Source: Roseomonas sp. (GTDB lineage: Bacteria; Pseudomonadota; Alphaproteobacteria; Acetobacterales; Acetobacteraceae). From it: a stretch of 64,000 bases of DNA. Both the position numbers and the translations under genes were made by a program. The notes beneath the pieces were generated by a model, which searched no databases, was not told the DNA's origin, and worked only from the letters and a program-made list of their open reading frames with translations. Shown in pieces: positions 26,920-34,453 of this stretch. The first letter of the stretch is position 1. Every line of letters begins with the position of its first letter. Where the stretch lies: assembly GCA_031180725.1 (NCBI GenBank), contig JAPSLO010000003.1:418741-482740 (forward strand), given 5' to 3'.

Positions 26920-28425
26920 TCAGCGCGGCGCATCCGGCCAGCAACGGGCCAGGTTCGCGGGGTCCACGATGCGCGGTTCGGGCGGCGCGAGCAGGGCCAG
27001 CAGGCGCGGCTCCGGCCAAGGGATCACGTAATGGGACCAGTCGGTGCTGTCCTCGAAGACGGATTGCGCGGCGGCTTCAGGCAGGGTGCAGCCAGGGCTC
27101 GGGCGCCAGGGCGGGTGGATCAGGATACTGGCCTCCATCACCTGGCCGGCAGCGCCGATCGCCAGCGCCACCACCAGGGCGCCCCGCCAGACCGCTGAGG
27201 ACGCCTGCTGCACAGCGATGCCGGCGGCGAGGCAAAGCACCGCCAGCGGCGCGATGCCGCCGCGCATCGCCATCTCGTTCCCTGGCCCGAAGACATAGAG
27301 CGGCAGCAGCGCCAGCAGGGCGAGGGCAGCAGCCAGCGCGCGCCAGCGCGCCAGGGCCAGCACCGGCACTGCCACGGCGGCGACCTCCACCAACAGGAAC
27401 AGGGCATAGGTCAGCAGCGCGCCTGCCCCGTCCCGCGCCACCAGCCATCCGTGCGGAATGCTGGAGGAGCCGGCCGTCAGCACCGCCACGACCGGCAGGG
27501 CCAGCGCCAGGCCGCACCAGTTGGGCAGGCCGCGCAGCGCGGCGAGCAGGCCGGGCCGGCCCTGCATCAGAATCGCGAGCACCGCCAGCACACCCGCCCC
27601 GAAAGCCGAGAGGGGCCCCCAGGCCAGCGCCGCCGCGAGCACCAGCCCCGCCGAGGCCGCGAATTCCGCCCGCCGCCCGTGCCGCGCCAACAGCAGCACC
27701 GGGATCCACCCGGGCAGCGCATGGTTCGGCGCCCAGAGCAGCAGGGTGACATGGCCGGAATACTGGAAGTCCCGCGCCCACCATTCCCCGCCACGTCCCA
27801 GATAGCTGGCGATGCCTGCCCCTTGCGTGCCGTCCAGCCAGAGATTCGGCAGCAGGTCGAGCCCGCCGAAGCCGATGAAGACCAGGACAAGCCAGCCCGT
27901 CCCCACCCCTGCCTGCCGGGCCAGCGACGCCAGCCCCATCAGTACCAGCGCCAAGCCCAGCGCCGTCCAGAGGAACAGGCCCGCCTGCGCGAGCGCCGGC
28001 CCCAGCAGCGCAGGCGGCAGGTAATAGGCCACTGGCGCGCGCAGCAGCCAGGTGAGATCGCCGACCGCATAGGCCACCGGCCAGCCGCCGTCCGCCAGGT
28101 CATGCAGCACCGCATCGCGGATCTGCCAATCCACTGCGGCGTAAAGCAGGTGATGCGTGCCAGTGCAGAGGAAGCCCCAGGCCAGGCCACCGGCCATGCA
28201 GGCCAGGGTGGCGCCTGACGGCAGCCGCCAGCCACCGACGCGCCAGCCAGGGCTGAATACGAAGCCCAGCGCGCCCGCCGCCACGGCGAAGACAGCCAGC
28301 GGCCAAGTCAGGAACAAGCCGGCGAAAAGCAGCGCCGGCATCAGAAGGTAGAAGACCAGCGCAAGCGACAGCCCATCCACCGGCGCCCTGCCTAGGCGGG
28401 CGTCAAGATCCAAGCGTCTCTGCAC
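26920..28425 (-). CDS. Polytopic membrane protein, unknown function
   Basis: I do not recognise this 501-residue protein. It has about eleven or twelve hydrophobic segments from residue 20 to 430 and a soluble C-terminal tail ending PRIVDPANLARCWPDAPR. The overall shape (many helices, loops with paired aromatic and Gly/Pro residues, a late EMAMRGG-type loop) recalls GT-C glycosyltransferases or mannosyltransferase-like membrane proteins, but I see no acidic DxD or EE signature in the first loop, so this is weak. The start is a GTG at 28425; GGGGGAGGA lies about 14 bases upstream. It stands alone, divergent from trpG, at the place where trpE often lies. Confidence 0.7.
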   Translation of the reverse strand: MQRRLDLDARLGRAPVDGLSLALVFYLLMPALLFAGLFLTWPLAVFAVAAGALGFVFSPGWRVGGWRLPSGATLACMAGGLAWGFLCTGTHHLLYAAVDWQIRDAVLHDLADGGWPVAYAVGDLTWLLRAPVAYYLPPALLGPALAQAGLFLWTALGLALVLMGLASLARQAGVGTGWLVLVFIGFGGLDLLPNLWLDGTQGAGIASYLGRGGEWWARDFQYSGHVTLLLWAPNHALPGWIPVLLLARHGRRAEFAASAGLVLAAALAWGPLSAFGAGVLAVLAILMQGRPGLLAALRGLPNWCGLALALPVVAVLTAGSSSIPHGWLVARDGAGALLTYALFLLVEVAAVAVPVLALARWRALAAALALLALLPLYVFGPGNEMAMRGGIAPLAVLCLAAGIAVQQASSAVWRGALVVALAIGAAGQVMEASILIHPPWRPSPGCTLPEAAAQSVFEDSTDWSHYVIPWPEPRLLALLAPPEPRIVDPANLARCWPDAPR

Positions 28426-28598
28426 GAAAACTGGGCGTCCTCCCCCGGTTCGGAACCAAACGTAAGCGCACCGGCCGAGGTTCCGACCGGCCGACGGGCC
28501 GACATCCGTCTCAGATCGCGCGACACGCCCGCGAAGCCTGCGCCGTCCCCGACCGCCGGGCTTGATAATCCGGACGGCCGGGAGGACGATCCGGCCGC

Positions 28599-29198
28599 AT
28601 GATCCTGCTGATCGACAACTACGACAGCTTTACGTTCAATCTCTATCACTTCCTGGGCGATCTTGGGGCGGTGGTTGAGGTTCGGCGGAACGATGACCTC
28701 TCGGTGGAGGAGGCCCTGGCCCTGCAGCCGGAGGCCATCCTGCTGTCACCTGGGCCATGCACGCCGAACGAGGCCGGCATCTCGCTGCCGCTGATCGCGG
28801 CGGCGGCCGAACGCCGCCTGCCCCTGATGGGCGTCTGCCTGGGCCACCAGGCCATCGGCCAGGCCTTTGGCGGCAAGGTGGTGCGCGCCCCCGCCCCCGT
28901 GCACGGCAAGGTCTGGGACATCACCCATGGCGGCACCGACATCTTCGCCGGCCTGCCCTCGCCCTTCCGCGCCACGCGCTACCACTCCCTGGTGGTCGAG
29001 GACCTGCCGGACAGCCTGATCCCCACCGCCCGCACCTCCGACGGGCTGGTCATGGGCCTGGCCCACCGCGACCTGCCGATCTGGGGCGTGCAATTCCACC
29101 CGGAAAGCATTGCCTCGGAACACGGCCACGACATGCTGCGGAACTTCCTGGCCCTGGCCGGCGCCCGCACCGGCCGCAATACACCCGTCGCCGCCTGA
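28599..29198 (+). CDS. trpG: Anthranilate synthase component II (glutamine amidotransferase)
   Basis: This is a 199-residue class I glutamine amidotransferase that supplies ammonia to TrpE for anthranilate, the first step of tryptophan synthesis; related enzymes also serve p-aminobenzoate synthesis. [20 protein letters not shown] is the canonical opening. The nucleophile is C80 in [11 protein letters not shown], and the His/Glu pair lies in [10 protein letters not shown]. The ATG is clear, though the nearest GGGAGG is 13 bases upstream. No trpE partner is in the window; the upstream 173 bases contain no Trp-codon leader peptide that I can see. trpD follows after a 271-base repeat-filled spacer. 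Confidence 0.96.
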   Translation: MILLIDNYDSFTFNLYHFLGDLGAVVEVRRNDDLSVEEALALQPEAILLSPGPCTPNEAGISLPLIAAAAERRLPLMGVCLGHQAIGQAFGGKVVRAPAPVHGKVWDITHGGTDIFAGLPSPFRATRYHSLVVEDLPDSLIPTARTSDGLVMGLAHRDLPIWGVQFHPESIASEHGHDMLRNFLALAGARTGRNTPVAA

Positions 29199-29223
29199 TG
29201 CGCCTCTCCTGCGCTGCGGACCC

Positions 29224-29429
29224 GCGGGAGGAACGGCGCTCCTCCCGCACCCTCCCTGCCAGTGGCCAGGGGCCGCTGGACCGCCGGGGGGTGGGTGAAT
29301 GGAGGTGGAGCCGGCGCGCTCTTCGGTCCAACGGTTCCGCTGGCCCCACCTCCATCCACCCATACACGGATGGGTTCAAAGGGACTTTCGGCCCTTTGCA
29401 GGGGGTGCAGGGGGACGGCGCCCCCCTGC
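29224..29429 (+). repeat. Stem-loop-rich intergenic element between trpG and trpD
   Basis: Four inverted repeats are nested in the 271-base spacer. GCGGGAGGA pairs with TCCTCCCGC (29224-29248). A 16-base arm at 29293-29308 pairs with 29346-29361 with one mismatch, across a 37-base loop. CAAAGGG pairs with CCCTTTG (29377-29398). GCAGGGGG pairs with CCCCCTGC (within 29407-29429). No open frame of gene quality lies here. It may modulate expression of trpD relative to trpG, or be a mobile non-autonomous repeat. Confidence 0.6.
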
Positions 29430-29469
29430 GGACCTACAGTGCAGGACAGCCGCAACACGGGGGTGGCAG

Positions 29470-30510
29470 GTGAAGCGCGTGCTGGCGCGGTTGGCGGCGG
29501 GTGAAAGACTGGCCGAGAGCGAGGCCGAGGCCGCTTTCGGCATGATCATGGCTGGCGAGGCGACGCCGGCGCAGATCGCAGGCCTGCTGATGGCCATGCG
29601 GGTGCGCGGCGAGACGGTGCCGGAGATGACCGGCGCGGTGCGGGCCATGCGCGCGCGGATGATCGCGGTGGAGGCACCGCCGGATGCCATCGACATTGTC
29701 GGCACGGGCGGCGATGCCGCGGGCACGCTGAACATCTCCACGGCGACCGCCTTCGTGGTGGCGGGGGCGGGGGTGAAGGTGGCCAAGCACGGTAACCGGG
29801 CCCTGTCCTCGCGCTCGGGCGCGGCGGATGCGCTGGGGGCACTCGGCATCCCGGTGATGGAGACGCCGATCGAATCCCTGCCCCGGGTGCTGGAACAGGC
29901 GGGCATGTGCTTCCTGATGGCGCCGCGGCACCATGCAGCGCTGCGCCATGCCGCCGGCCCGCGGATGGAGCTCGGCACGCGCACCATCTTCAACCTGCTG
30001 GGCCCGCTGGCGAATCCGGCGCGGGTGACCCGGCAGATGACCGGTGCCTTCAGCCCCGAATGGCTGCGCCCCATGGCGGAGACGCTGGGCCGCCTGGGCA
30101 CCGAACATGCATGGCTGGTTCACGGCCAGGGCTTGGACGAACTGACGCTGTCCGGCCCATCTCAGGTGGTGGAGCTGAAGGACGGCCATCTGCGCGAATT
30201 CCAGGTGACGCCGGAGGATGCCGGCCTGCGGCGCGCTCCGGCCGAGGCGCTGCGCGGTGGCGAGCCGGCCGAGAACGCCGCCGCGCTGGAAGCCTTGCTG
30301 GAAGGCGCGGAGGGCGCGTATCGCGATTGTGTGCTGCTGAATGCCGCTGCGGCGCTGATTGTCGCCGGCCGGGTGAAGACCCTGCCCGATGGCGTGACAA
30401 TGGCCGCGCGAAGCCTCGACAGCGGTGCGGCGTTGGAGGTCCTGAACAAGCTCCGCGCCGCTTCCGCCAAGCCCTCCCCCGAGACAACCGAGCCTCGACC
30501 CGAACGATGA
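29470..30510 (+). CDS. trpD: Anthranilate phosphoribosyltransferase
   Basis: This is a 346-residue enzyme joining anthranilate to phosphoribosyl pyrophosphate. The PRPP-binding motif GTGGD (in [17 protein letters not shown]), the [15 protein letters not shown] segment and the [19 protein letters not shown] segment are all present. I start at the GTG at 29470 ([14 protein letters not shown]), which gives the usual length; the frame is open 57 codons upstream but those lie in the repeat element. The stop overlaps the trpC ATG by four bases (ATGA), so TrpC translation is coupled. Confidence 0.95.
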   Translation: MKRVLARLAAGERLAESEAEAAFGMIMAGEATPAQIAGLLMAMRVRGETVPEMTGAVRAMRARMIAVEAPPDAIDIVGTGGDAAGTLNISTATAFVVAGAGVKVAKHGNRALSSRSGAADALGALGIPVMETPIESLPRVLEQAGMCFLMAPRHHAALRHAAGPRMELGTRTIFNLLGPLANPARVTRQMTGAFSPEWLRPMAETLGRLGTEHAWLVHGQGLDELTLSGPSQVVELKDGHLREFQVTPEDAGLRRAPAEALRGGEPAENAAALEALLEGAEGAYRDCVLLNAAAALIVAGRVKTLPDGVTMAARSLDSGAALEVLNKLRAASAKPSPETTEPRPER

Positions 30511-31328
30511 ACGCCCCTGCTGCCATTCTTTCCGATGCGCTCGGGAAGATCCTTGCCGACAAGTATGAGGAGGTCCGCGAACGCTCGACCCTCGTGCCCT
30601 TGGCCGAGATGGAGCGCCGGGCGCGCAGCGCCCCCGCGCCGCGCGACTTCACCCGTGCGCTCTGCGACGCGGTGGCGGAAGGGCGCGTGGGGCTGATCGC
30701 AGAGATCAAGCGGGCCTCGCCGTCGGGCGGGCTGATCCGGCCGGACTTCGACCCGGCGGCGCTGGCGAAGGCCTATGAGGCGTCGGGCGCCGCCTGCCTC
30801 TCGGTGCTGACCGATGCGCCCTATTTCCAGGGCGCGCCGGAGGATCTGGTGGCGGCGCGGATGGCCTGCGGGCTGCCGGTGTTGCGCAAGGACTTCATGG
30901 TGCATCCCTGGCAGGTCTTCGAGGCCCGCGCGATGGGCGCGGACTGCATCCTGCTGATCATGGCGGCGCTGAGCGACGACCAGGCGCAGGAACTGGAGGA
31001 CATTGCCCGCAGCCTGGACATGGCGGTGCTGGCGGAGGTGCATGACCGGCGCGAGCTGGATCGGGCATTGGGGCTCGAGACGCGGCTGATCGGCGTAAAC
31101 AACCGCAATCTCAAGACCTTGCGCACTGATCTTGCGACTTCGGATGAGCTGGTGCCCCTGATCCCGGCGGACCGCATCCCGGTGAGTGAGAGCGGTATCC
31201 GCAGCCCGGCCGATGTCCGCCGCCTGTGCCGGGCGGGCGCGCGCTGTCTGCTGGTGGGCGAGCACCTGCTGCGCCAACCCGATGTCACCGCTGCCGCCTC
31301 CGAACTGATCCACGCGATACCTAGTTAG
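30507..31328 (+). CDS. trpC: Indole-3-glycerol-phosphate synthase
   Basis: This is a 273-residue (beta/alpha)8 barrel closing the ring of carboxyphenylaminodeoxyribulose phosphate to indole-3-glycerol phosphate. Signature segments are [13 protein letters not shown] (catalytic Lys), [21 protein letters not shown] and PVSESGI. It overlaps trpD by four bases. The trpF, trpB and trpA genes are not here. A repeat element starts five bases after the stop. The next gene, moaC, is 177 bases downstream. Confidence 0.97.
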   Translation: MNAPAAILSDALGKILADKYEEVRERSTLVPLAEMERRARSAPAPRDFTRALCDAVAEGRVGLIAEIKRASPSGGLIRPDFDPAALAKAYEASGAACLSVLTDAPYFQGAPEDLVAARMACGLPVLRKDFMVHPWQVFEARAMGADCILLIMAALSDDQAQELEDIARSLDMAVLAEVHDRRELDRALGLETRLIGVNNRNLKTLRTDLATSDELVPLIPADRIPVSESGIRSPADVRRLCRAGARCLLVGEHLLRQPDVTAAASELIHAIPS

Positions 31329-31332
31329 TTGG

Positions 31333-31437
31333 CCTCAAGCGCCGGCGCCGCCTCCGGCGGCTTGGCTTGCGCGCCGACGCGCTGATGCATTGGGCCGTGC
31401 GGGTGCTCCGCAGGCGGGGCGCCTTCGGCGCCTGAGG
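31333..31437 (+). repeat. Copy B of an intergenic repeat with inverted ends
   Basis: This roughly 105-base element starts directly after the trpC stop. Its left end (CCTCAAGCGCCGGCGCCGCC) and the reverse complement of its right end (CCTCAGGCGCC-GAAGGCGCC) are imperfect inverted repeats. Its first 35 bases match the repeat at 5351-5384. Size and ends suggest a REP- or MITE-like element rather than a simple terminator. No gene-quality frame lies in it. Confidence 0.5.
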
Positions 31438-31505
31438 TTCCCCCTCTGGGGCGCATGGTTGCGGCCCGCGGGAGGCGGGCGCACCTTCCGCGTCGGAGCG
31501 CGCGC

Positions 31506-31982
31506 ATGACCCAGAAGCTGACCCATTTCGACGAGGCCGGCCGGGCCGCCATGGTGGATGTCTCGGCCAAGGCGGAAACCAGCCGGGTGGCAGTGGCCCG
31601 CGGCCGGGTGGTGATGGCACCGGAAACCCTCGCCCTGATCCAGTCCGGCAGCGTGGGCAAGGGCGATGTGCTCGGCGTCGCACGGCTGGCCGGGATCATG
31701 GCAGCCAAGCGGACCGCGGAATTGATCCCACTCTGCCACCCGCTGATGCTGAGCAAGGTGGCGGTGGACCTCACCCCTGCCCCGCCCGACGCGGTGGAGA
31801 TCGAGGCGACGGTGAAAGTCACGGGCCAGACCGGCGTGGAGATGGAGGCACTGACCGCCGTCAGCGTCGCGGCGCTGACTGTCTATGACATGGTGAAGGC
31901 CGCCGACCGCGGCATGCGCATCGAAGCGGTGCGGCTGGTCCACAAATCCGGCGGCAAGTCCGGCACCTGGGAGGGCGCATGA
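31506..31982 (+). CDS. moaC: Cyclic pyranopterin monophosphate synthase
   Basis: This is a 158-residue enzyme of molybdenum-cofactor synthesis, converting the MoaA product to cyclic pyranopterin monophosphate. [30 protein letters not shown] and the C-terminal [10 protein letters not shown] are diagnostic, with the catalytic His, Asp and Lys residues in these blocks. The ATG at 31506 has GGAG eight bases upstream; the open frame before it is Arg-rich and non-coding. It overlaps moeA by four bases. The cofactor made here would serve molybdoenzymes such as the one at 9363-11630. Confidence 0.97.
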   Translation: MTQKLTHFDEAGRAAMVDVSAKAETSRVAVARGRVVMAPETLALIQSGSVGKGDVLGVARLAGIMAAKRTAELIPLCHPLMLSKVAVDLTPAPPDAVEIEATVKVTGQTGVEMEALTAVSVAALTVYDMVKAADRGMRIEAVRLVHKSGGKSGTWEGA

Positions 31983-33184
31983 TCGCGGTCGAGGAAGCGC
32001 GCGATCGCATCCTGACCGCGCTCCGCCCCACCCCGGCCGAGACGGTCTCCCTGCCCGAAGCCTGGGGTCGCGTGCTCGCAAAACCCATTATGGCGCGCCT
32101 CACCCAGCCGCCGGCCGCCGTCTCGGCCATGGATGGCTATGCGGTGCGCGCGGCGGAGGCGGTGGAGGGCGCCAGGCTTGCTGTCATCGGCTCTGCCCCG
32201 GCCGGGCACCCCTTCGAGGGCCGGCTGGGCCCTGGCCAAGCCGTACGCATCTTCACCGGCGGCTTCGTGCCGGAGGGCGCCGACGGCATCCTGCTGCAGG
32301 AGGACGCGGAAGAGCAGCGTGGCTTCGTCACCGCCAAGGAGACGGTGAAGCCCGGCCGCTGGGTGCGGCGGGCGGGGCTGGATTTCACCGCCGGCGAGGA
32401 GCTTCTGCCGGCCGGGCGCAAGCTCTCGGCGCGCGACATCGGCCTGGCGGCGGCGGCGAACCATCCCTGGCTGACCGTGCATCGCCGCCCGCGCATCGGC
32501 ATCCTGGCCACCGGCGACGAGATCGCCCTGCCTGGCGAGGCGATTCCCGCCGGCGGCATCGTCTCCTCCAACGCCCATGCGCTGGCCGCCCTGGTGCGCG
32601 CCGCGGGCGGCGAGCCGCTGGTGCTGCCGATCGCGCCGGATGACCGCGACGCCATCGCCGCCGCAGCTGCCGCGGCGCCGGCCTGCGACATGCTGGTGAC
32701 CACCGGCGGCGCCAGCGTGGGGGAACACGACCTGGTGCAGGCGGCGCTCGGCCCGCAGGGCTTCGCGCTGGACTTCTGGAAAATCGCCATGCGGCCCGGC
32801 AAGCCGCTGATCTGGGGACGGCTGGGCACGACGCCGGTGCTGGGACTGCCGGGAAATCCGGTCTCGGCCATGGTCTGCGCGGTGCAGTTCCTGGTGCCGG
32901 CGATCGGCGTGCTCTCCGGCCTGCCGCCGGCGCCGCCGCCCACCGTGCTGGTCCGGGCGGGGGCCCCGATTCCCGCCAATGACCGCCGATTCGACCATCT
33001 GCGCGCCTCGCTGGCGACGGACCGGGACGGCCGGCTGGTGGCAACGCCCTTTCCGGTCCAGGACAGCTCCATGATGGCGACGCTGGCGCGCGCCGATGCG
33101 CTGATTCTCAGGCCGCCTCACGCTCCTGCCCTGCCCGAGGGGGCGGAGGTCGAGGCGATCCCGCTGGCGCAGATCGGGGTCTGA
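31979..33184 (+). CDS. moeA: Molybdopterin molybdenumtransferase
   Basis: This is a 401-residue enzyme inserting molybdate into adenylylated molybdopterin. The N-terminal domains carry [10 protein letters not shown] and [13 protein letters not shown]. The MogA-like domain has ILATGDEI, the [11 protein letters not shown] motif and GLPGNPVS. The ATG overlaps the moaC stop (ATGA), so the two are coupled. lexA follows 167 bases downstream with its own SOS-type promoter. This trp-moa-moe-lexA order recurs in Alphaproteobacteria. Confidence 0.97.
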   Translation: MIAVEEARDRILTALRPTPAETVSLPEAWGRVLAKPIMARLTQPPAAVSAMDGYAVRAAEAVEGARLAVIGSAPAGHPFEGRLGPGQAVRIFTGGFVPEGADGILLQEDAEEQRGFVTAKETVKPGRWVRRAGLDFTAGEELLPAGRKLSARDIGLAAAANHPWLTVHRRPRIGILATGDEIALPGEAIPAGGIVSSNAHALAALVRAAGGEPLVLPIAPDDRDAIAAAAAAAPACDMLVTTGGASVGEHDLVQAALGPQGFALDFWKIAMRPGKPLIWGRLGTTPVLGLPGNPVSAMVCAVQFLVPAIGVLSGLPPAPPPTVLVRAGAPIPANDRRFDHLRASLATDRDGRLVATPFPVQDSSMMATLARADALILRPPHAPALPEGAEVEAIPLAQIGV

Positions 33185-33228
33185 GTTCCTTATTTGAACC
33201 GGTGTCCGGCTGCTCCTGTGGAAAAGAT

Positions 33229-33258
33229 TTGACGCGACGCGGAGAACCTACCTAGAAC
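33229..33258 (+). promoter_or_regulatory. lexA promoter with alphaproteobacterial SOS box
   Basis: GAAC-N7-GAAC at 33244-33258 is, on the other strand, the GTTC-N7-GTTC box recognised by alphaproteobacterial LexA. It overlaps a candidate promoter: TTGACG at 33229-33234, an 18-base spacer and TAGAAC at 33253-33258. Binding of LexA would block the -10, consistent with autoregulation of the gene that starts about 95 bases downstream. Confidence 0.8.
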
Positions 33259-33351
33259 ATCGTTCGTCGGTTGCCTGTTTGTTCACCAATGTGGTGGCAT
33301 CCTGTCCAGACCGGACCAGGAGCCAAGCGGGCGGACCGGGAAGGAGGCGCG

Positions 33352-34086
33352 ATGCTCACGCGGAAACAGCACGAGTTGCTGATGTTCATCGACCGGCACC
33401 TGCGTGAGACCGGCTTCTCCCCGTCCTTCGAGGAGATGAAGGCGGCGCTGCGGCTGAAGTCGAAGTCGGGTATCCACCGGCTGATCACGGCGCTGGAGGA
33501 GCGCGGCTTCCTGAAGCGGCGCGCCCATCGGGCCCGTGCGCTGGAAGTGATCCGGCTGCCGGACAATGTGGCGAGCCGCGGCGCGCCGCCGCCAGTCTCG
33601 GCCCCCGCGCCCGCCCCCGCCCCGCCGGCCTTCGCGCCGAATGTCATCCGCGGCAATTTCGCCTCCAATTTGGCCGGCGTGCCCAAGCCTGCGAATGAAG
33701 CGCCCGCGGTCCATCTGCCGCTCTACGGCCGCATTGCCGCCGGTTCCCCGATCGAGGCGCTGCGCGACTCCGGCTCCAGTGTGGAGGTGCCCGCCGCGAT
33801 GCTGAGCGGGGGCGAGCATTACGCCCTGGAGGTCGCCGGCGATTCGATGATCGAGGCAGGCATCCTGGATGGGGATACCGTCATCATTCGGCGCGGCGAT
33901 ACCGCCGACAACGGCGCCATCGTCGTCGCGCTGGTGGATGAGTCGGAGGTGACGCTGAAGCGCTTGCGCCGGCGCGGCAACTCGGTGGCGCTGGAGCCTG
34001 CCAACCGCGCCTATGAGACCCGCATCTTCGGGCCGGACCGGGTGCGCGTGCAGGGACGCCTGGTGGGGCTGCTGCGGAAATACTGA
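33352..34086 (+). CDS. lexA: SOS repressor LexA
   Basis: This is a 244-residue repressor and self-cleaving protease controlling the DNA-damage response. The winged helix occupies residues 1-70 ([14 protein letters not shown]). An Ala/Pro-rich linker (about 76-96) is followed by the peptidase domain with cleavage site A130-G131, nucleophile S165 (AGDSMIEAG) and general base K203 (VTLKRL). The ATG at 33352 has AAGGAGG four bases upstream; the frame upstream crosses the SOS promoter and is not translated. Autoregulation is supported by the box at 33244-33258. Confidence 0.97.
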   Translation: MLTRKQHELLMFIDRHLRETGFSPSFEEMKAALRLKSKSGIHRLITALEERGFLKRRAHRARALEVIRLPDNVASRGAPPPVSAPAPAPAPPAFAPNVIRGNFASNLAGVPKPANEAPAVHLPLYGRIAAGSPIEALRDSGSSVEVPAAMLSGGEHYALEVAGDSMIEAGILDGDTVIIRRGDTADNGAIVVALVDESEVTLKRLRRRGNSVALEPANRAYETRIFGPDRVRVQGRLVGLLRKY

Positions 34087-34092
34087 GTCGCG

Positions 34093-34119
34093 GAAGGGCC
34101 GGCCACAGCGCCGGCCTTC
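34093..34119 (+). terminator. Putative lexA terminator
   Basis: GAAGGGCCGGC and GCCGGCCTTC form a GC-rich stem with one bulged base just after the lexA stop. The following bases are pyrimidine-rich (TCTCTCC) but lack a run of T, so this is a weak intrinsic terminator. Confidence 0.4.
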
Positions 34120-34164
34120 TCTCCGCGAGAGAGCCGAGGCGGCCTTCTCCGCCGGGGCATGCCC

Positions 34165-34302
34165 TCAGTAGGGGTCCCACTCCGAGGCCATGCGGGCTTC
34201 GCGCCAGTCCTGCAGCTTGCGCCAGGCTAGTGAGGCCCCGAAGGCAAGCGCCGCGCCGCTCGCCAGCCAGATGGCCTCGTGAAGGGCCATGAACAGCGTC
34301 AT
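34165..34302 (-). CDS. Small single-span membrane protein, 45 residues
   Basis: This short gene starts MTLFMALHEAIWLASGAA and ends ASEWDPY. Residues about 4-26 form one hydrophobic helix with Ala, Leu, Phe and Gly, followed by a charged amphipathic tail (WRKLQDWREARM). A strong ribosome site (GGGAG) lies seven bases before the ATG, and the frame is clean through its TGA. It sits between lexA and comEC on the minus strand and has no overlap with them. I do not recognise a family; function is unknown. Acidic C-terminal and basic central charges fit an inner-membrane protein whose tail faces the cytoplasm (inference). Confidence 0.6.
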   Translation of the reverse strand: MTLFMALHEAIWLASGAALAFGASLAWRKLQDWREARMASEWDPY

Positions 34303-34453
34303 CGCGAAACTCCCTAGCACCGTCCTTCTGTCAGGCTGGGACGGGAATGGTTACGAAGCGCTTTATGACGGTTCGGGTTCATCCCGGGATGTGATGCAGC
34401 CGAGCACGTCCCGGGGAGCCTTACGGCGCCTGTCGCAGCGGCCGGGGCTGCCG

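Noticed and set aside
28426..28598. Possible trp leader peptide and attenuator upstream of trpG
   Set aside because: No short frame with adjacent Trp codons and no terminator/antiterminator pair was found.
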